Shown here piece after piece: positions 60,680 through 64,000 of a stretch of 64,000 nucleotides of DNA. The DNA comes from Allolobophora icterica. Taxonomy: Eukaryota; Annelida; Clitellata; Crassiclitellata; Lumbricidae. Below the pieces are notes generated by a model. It saw only the letters and a list, made by a program, of their open reading frames with translations, had not been told where the DNA came from and made no database searches. The position numbers were made by a program, and so were the translations under genes. Location of the stretch: positions 10,360,826 to 10,424,825 of the forward strand of contig OY744605.1 of NCBI GenBank assembly GCA_963556255.1, read 5' to 3'. Position 1 is the stretch's first letter. Each line of letters begins with the position of its first letter.

Positions 60680-63600
60680 ATCGATTGTCCTCGGTCCGTT
60701 CTTGACTGTCCTCGGTCCGTTCTCGATTGTCCTCGGTCAGTTCCCTGTTGTCCATGGTCAGTTCTCGATTGTCCTCGGTCCGCTCTCCATTGTCCTCGGT
60801 CGTTCTCGATTGTCCTCGGTCAGTTTGCGTTTGTCCTCGGTCCGTTCTCGATTGTCCTCTGTCCGTTCTCGATTGTCCTTGGTCAGTTTTCTATTGTCCT
60901 CGGTCAGTTTTCGATTGTCCTCGGTCCTTTCTCTGTTGTCCTTGGTCTGCGCTCGATTGTCCTCGGGCCGTTCTCGATTGTCCTCGGTCAGTTCCCTGTT
61001 GTCCCTGATCAGTGCTCGATTGTCCTCGGTCCGCTCTCCATTGTCCTCGGGCCGTTCTCGGTTGTCCTCGGTCCGTTCTCTGTTGTCCTTGGTCCGTTCT
61101 CGATTGTCCTCGGACCGTTCTCGGTTGTCCTCTGTCCGTTCCCTGTTGTCCTTGGTCAGTTCTTGATTGTCCTCGGTCCGCTCTTCATTGTCCTCGGTCC
61201 GTACTTGACTGTCCTCGGTCCGTTCGCGGTTGTCCTCAGTCCGTTCTCGGTTGTCCTCGGTCAGTTCCCTGTTGTCCTTGGTCAGTTGTCGATTGTCCTC
61301 GGTCCGCTCACCATTGTCCTCGGACCGTTCTTGATTGTCCTCGGTCAGTTCTCCATTGTCCTCGGTCAGTTGTCTATTGTCCTCGGTCAGTTCTCGATTG
61401 TCCTCGGTCCGTTATCGATTGTCCTGGGTCCGTTCTTGATTGTCCTCGGTCCGTTCTCCATTGTCCACGGTCCCTTCTCCGTTGTCCTCTGTCCGTTCCC
61501 TGTTGTCCTTGGTCAGTTGTCGATTGTACTCGGTCCGTTCTCGATTGTCCTCGGTCCGTTCTCCATTGTCCTAGGTCCGTTCTCGATTGCCCTCGGTCAG
61601 TTCTCGATTGTCCTAGGTCAGTTCTCGATTTTCCTCGGTCAGTTCTCTTTTGTCCTCGGTCTGTTCTCGATTGTCCTCGGTTCGTTTCTTGTTGTTTTTG
61701 GTCCGTTCTCGATTGTCTTCGCTCAGTTCTCGGTTGTCCTCTGTCCATTCTCCGTTGTCCTTGGTCAGTTCTCGATTGTCCTCGATCAGTTGTCGATCGT
61801 CCTCGGTCAGTTCTCCATTGTCCTCGGTCCGTTCTCCATTGTCCTGGGTCAGTTCTCGATTTTCCTCGGTCCGTTCCCGATTCTCCTAGGTCAGCTCTTG
61901 ATTGCCTTCGTTCAGTTCTAGATTGTCCTCGGTCAGTTCTCCATTGTCCACGGTCCGTTCTCGGTTGTCCTCCCTCCATTCTCTGTTGTCCATGGTCATT
62001 TATCGATTGTCCTCGGTCAGTTCTCGATTGTCCTCGGTCTTTTCTCTGTTGTCCTTGGTCCGTGGTCGATTGTCCTCGGGCCGTTCTCGGTTGTCCTCGG
62101 TCCGTTCCCGGTAAGTCCTTGGTCAGTTCTCGATAGTCCTCGGTCCGCTCTCCATTGTCTTCGGTCCGTTCTCGATTGTCCTCGGTTCGTTCTCGATTGT
62201 CCTTGGCCAGTTTTCTATTGTCCTCGGTCAGTTTTCGATTGTCGTCGGTCCGTTCTCTGTTGTCCTTCGTCCGTTCTCGATTCTCCTCGGTTGTCCTCTG
62301 TCCGTTCCCTGTTGTCCTTGGTCAGTTCTCGATTGTCCTCGGTCCGCTCACCATTGTCCTCGGACCGTTCTTGATTGTCCTCGGTCAGTTCTCCATTGTC
62401 CTCGGTCAGTTGTCTATTGTCCTCGGTCAGTTCTCGATTGTCCTCGGTCCGTTATCGATTGTCCTGGGTCCGTTCTTGATTGTCCTCGGTCCGTTCTCCA
62501 TTGTCCACGGTCCCTTCTCCGTTGTCCTCGGTCAGTTCCCTATTGTCCTGCTGTCAGTTCTCGGTTGTCCTCTGTCCGTTCCTTGTTGTCCTTGGTCAGT
62601 TGCCGATTGTCCTCGGTCAGTTCTCCATTGTACTCGGTCACTTGTCGATTGTCCTCGATCAGTTTTCGATTGTCCTCGGTCCGCTCTCGATTGTTCTCGG
62701 TGAGTTCCCGATTGTCCTCGATCCGTTCTCCATTGTCCTCGGGCCGTTCTCGGTTGTCCTCTGTCCGTTCCCTGTTGTCCTTGGTCAGTTGTCGATTGTA
62801 CTCGGTCCGTTCTCGATTGTCCTCGGTCCGTTCTCCATTGTCCTAGGTCCGTTCTCGATTGCCCTCGGTCAGTTCTCGATTGTCCTAGGTCAGTTCTCGA
62901 TTTTCCTCGGTCAGTTCTCTTTTGTCCTCGGTCTGTTCTCGATTGTCCTCGGTTCGTTTCTTGTTGTTTTTGGTCCGTTCTCGATTGTCTTCGCTCAGTT
63001 CTCGGTTGTCCTCTGTCCATTCTCCGTTGTCGTTGGTCAGTTCTCGATTGTCCTTGATCAGTTGTCGATCGTCCTCGGTCAGTTCTCCATTGTCCTCGGT
63101 CCGTTCTCCATTGTCCTGGGTCAGTTCTCGATTTTCCTCGGTCCGTTCCCGATTCTCCTAGGTCAGCTCTTGATTGCCTTCGTTCAGTTCTAGATTGTCC
63201 TCGGTCAGTTCTCCATTGTCCACGGTCCGTTCTCGGTTGTCCTCCCTCCATTCTCTGTTGTCCTTGGTCATTTATCGATTGTCCTCGGTCAGTTCTCGAT
63301 TGTCCTCGGTCTTTTCTCTGTTGTCCTTGGTCCGTGGTCGATTGTCCTCGGGCCGTTCTCGGTTGTCCTCGGTCCGTTCCCGGTAAGTCCTTGGTCAGTT
63401 CTCGATAGTCCTCGGTCCGCTCTCCATTGTCTTCGGTCCGTTCTCGATTGTCCTCGGTTCGTTCTCGATTGTCCTTGGCCAGTTTTCTATTGTCCTCGGT
63501 CAGTTTTCGATTGTCGTCGGTCCGTTCTCTGTTGTCCTTCGTCCGTTCTCGATTCTCCTCGGTTGTCCTCTGTCCGTTCCCTGTTGTCCTTGGTCAGTTC

Positions 63601-64000
63601 TCGATTGTCCTCGGTCCGCTCTCCATTGTCCTCGGTCCGTTCTGCACTGTCCTCGGTCCGTTCTCGATTGTCCTCGGTCAGTTCTCCATTGTCCTCGGTC
63701 AGTTTTCTATTGTCCTCGGTCAGTGTTCGATTGTCCTCGGTCCGTTCCCGATTGTCCTTCGTCCGTTCTCGATTGTCCTCGGACCGTTCTCGGTTGTCCT
63801 CGGTTCGTTATCGATTGCCCTTGGTCAGTTTTCGATTGTCCTCGGTCCGATCTCTGTTGTCCTTCGTCCGTTCTCGATTGTCCTCGGACCGTTCTCGGTT
63901 GTCCTCGGTTCGTTATCGATTGTCCTTGGTCAGTTTTCTATTGTCCTTGGTCAGTTTTCTATTGTCCTCGGTCCTTTCTCTGTTGTCCTTGGTCCGTGCT
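60680..64000. repeat. 21-bp minisatellite with higher-order duplication, runs off the window
   Basis: The unit is close to GTTCTCGATTGTCCTCGGTC plus one base, repeated roughly 150 times with variants (GTTCCCTGTTGTCCTTGGTCA, TCTCCATTG). Since 21 is a multiple of three, three plus frames and one minus frame are largely open, giving repeats like VLDCPRS. These are not genes. Large blocks recur: 61490-62330 matches 62762-63602 at a 1272-base offset, and 61300-61490 matches 62340-62520 at 1040. Confidence 0.95.

Noticed and set aside
60702..63386. Proteins of up to 374 residues made of VLDCPRS-type repeats
   Set aside because: The 21-bp minisatellite keeps several frames open on both strands. There is no start context, no splice sites and no non-repeat domain.

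Overview
The window is eukaryotic, intron-rich and repeat-rich. It is very probably from a marine deuterostome invertebrate, with an echinoderm as the best guess. Reasons: coding exons are short and bounded by GT-AG introns of consistent phase; microsatellites, tRNA-like SINEs, CR1-type LINE fragments, and hAT-type and pogo-type DNA elements fill the gaps; and the palindrome-containing word AGGCCTA recurs dozens of times, a habit I associate with echinoderm genomes. The organism call is inference. No rRNA, CRISPR or bacterial gene is visible.

Main finding (19.5-58.6 kb, all minus strand): three head-to-tail paralogs of one unusual gene. From 5' to 3' the full form (copy A, 29229 down to 19580) encodes a RING finger, two B-boxes and a coiled coil (a TRIM-type N-terminus), a short tyrosine/acidic exon, a short proline-rich exon, a five-exon tyrosine-kinase-like domain with its catalytic motifs lost (HRS instead of HRD, NFE instead of DFG, one glycine in the nucleotide loop), an NHL-like beta-propeller, and a tyrosine-rich acidic tail. 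I joined the nine exons by hand. Every splice phase matches and the sum is 3273 nt (1090 residues plus stop). Copy B (46892-40118; 749 residues) has the same N-terminus and propeller but no kinase exons, and a TAG removes its tail. Copy C (58537-51981) has the proline-rich exon, the whole pseudokinase and the propeller; any RING and tyrosine exons would lie beyond the right edge. The kinase cassette is bounded by phase-1 introns, so its absence in B keeps the reading frame. A SINE remnant in the same intron of all three copies, and transposon insertions in C whose empty sites survive in A, give a relative history.

Left part (1-9.1 kb): no gene recognised. It holds a 451-bp palindromic element (289-739), a CpG-rich stretch (2160-2960), a tRNA-like SINE remnant, LINE 3' tails, long GTAT/CATA and GA microsatellites, two copies of a CAAGAC-rich repeat, and three 16-bp quasi-palindromes on an exact 26-bp period (6415-6482). 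At 9.1-9.9 kb, on the plus strand, is a TATA-driven first exon of a secreted, possibly peptide-hormone-like precursor (9422-9874).

Middle (10-19 kb): a hAT-like MITE (11314-11665), a decayed 1.9-kb pogo-like transposon flanked by TA (12439-14332), a LINE end, another hAT MITE (15171-15482), a 1.8-kb element with ~500-bp inverted arms (15569-17355), and a tandem relative of the 289-739 palindrome.

Between the paralogs lie more non-autonomous DNA elements, most with exact 8-bp target duplications, and a LINE with endonuclease and reverse-transcriptase remnants. The right end (60.68-64 kb) is a 21-bp minisatellite with higher-order duplication that runs out of the window.
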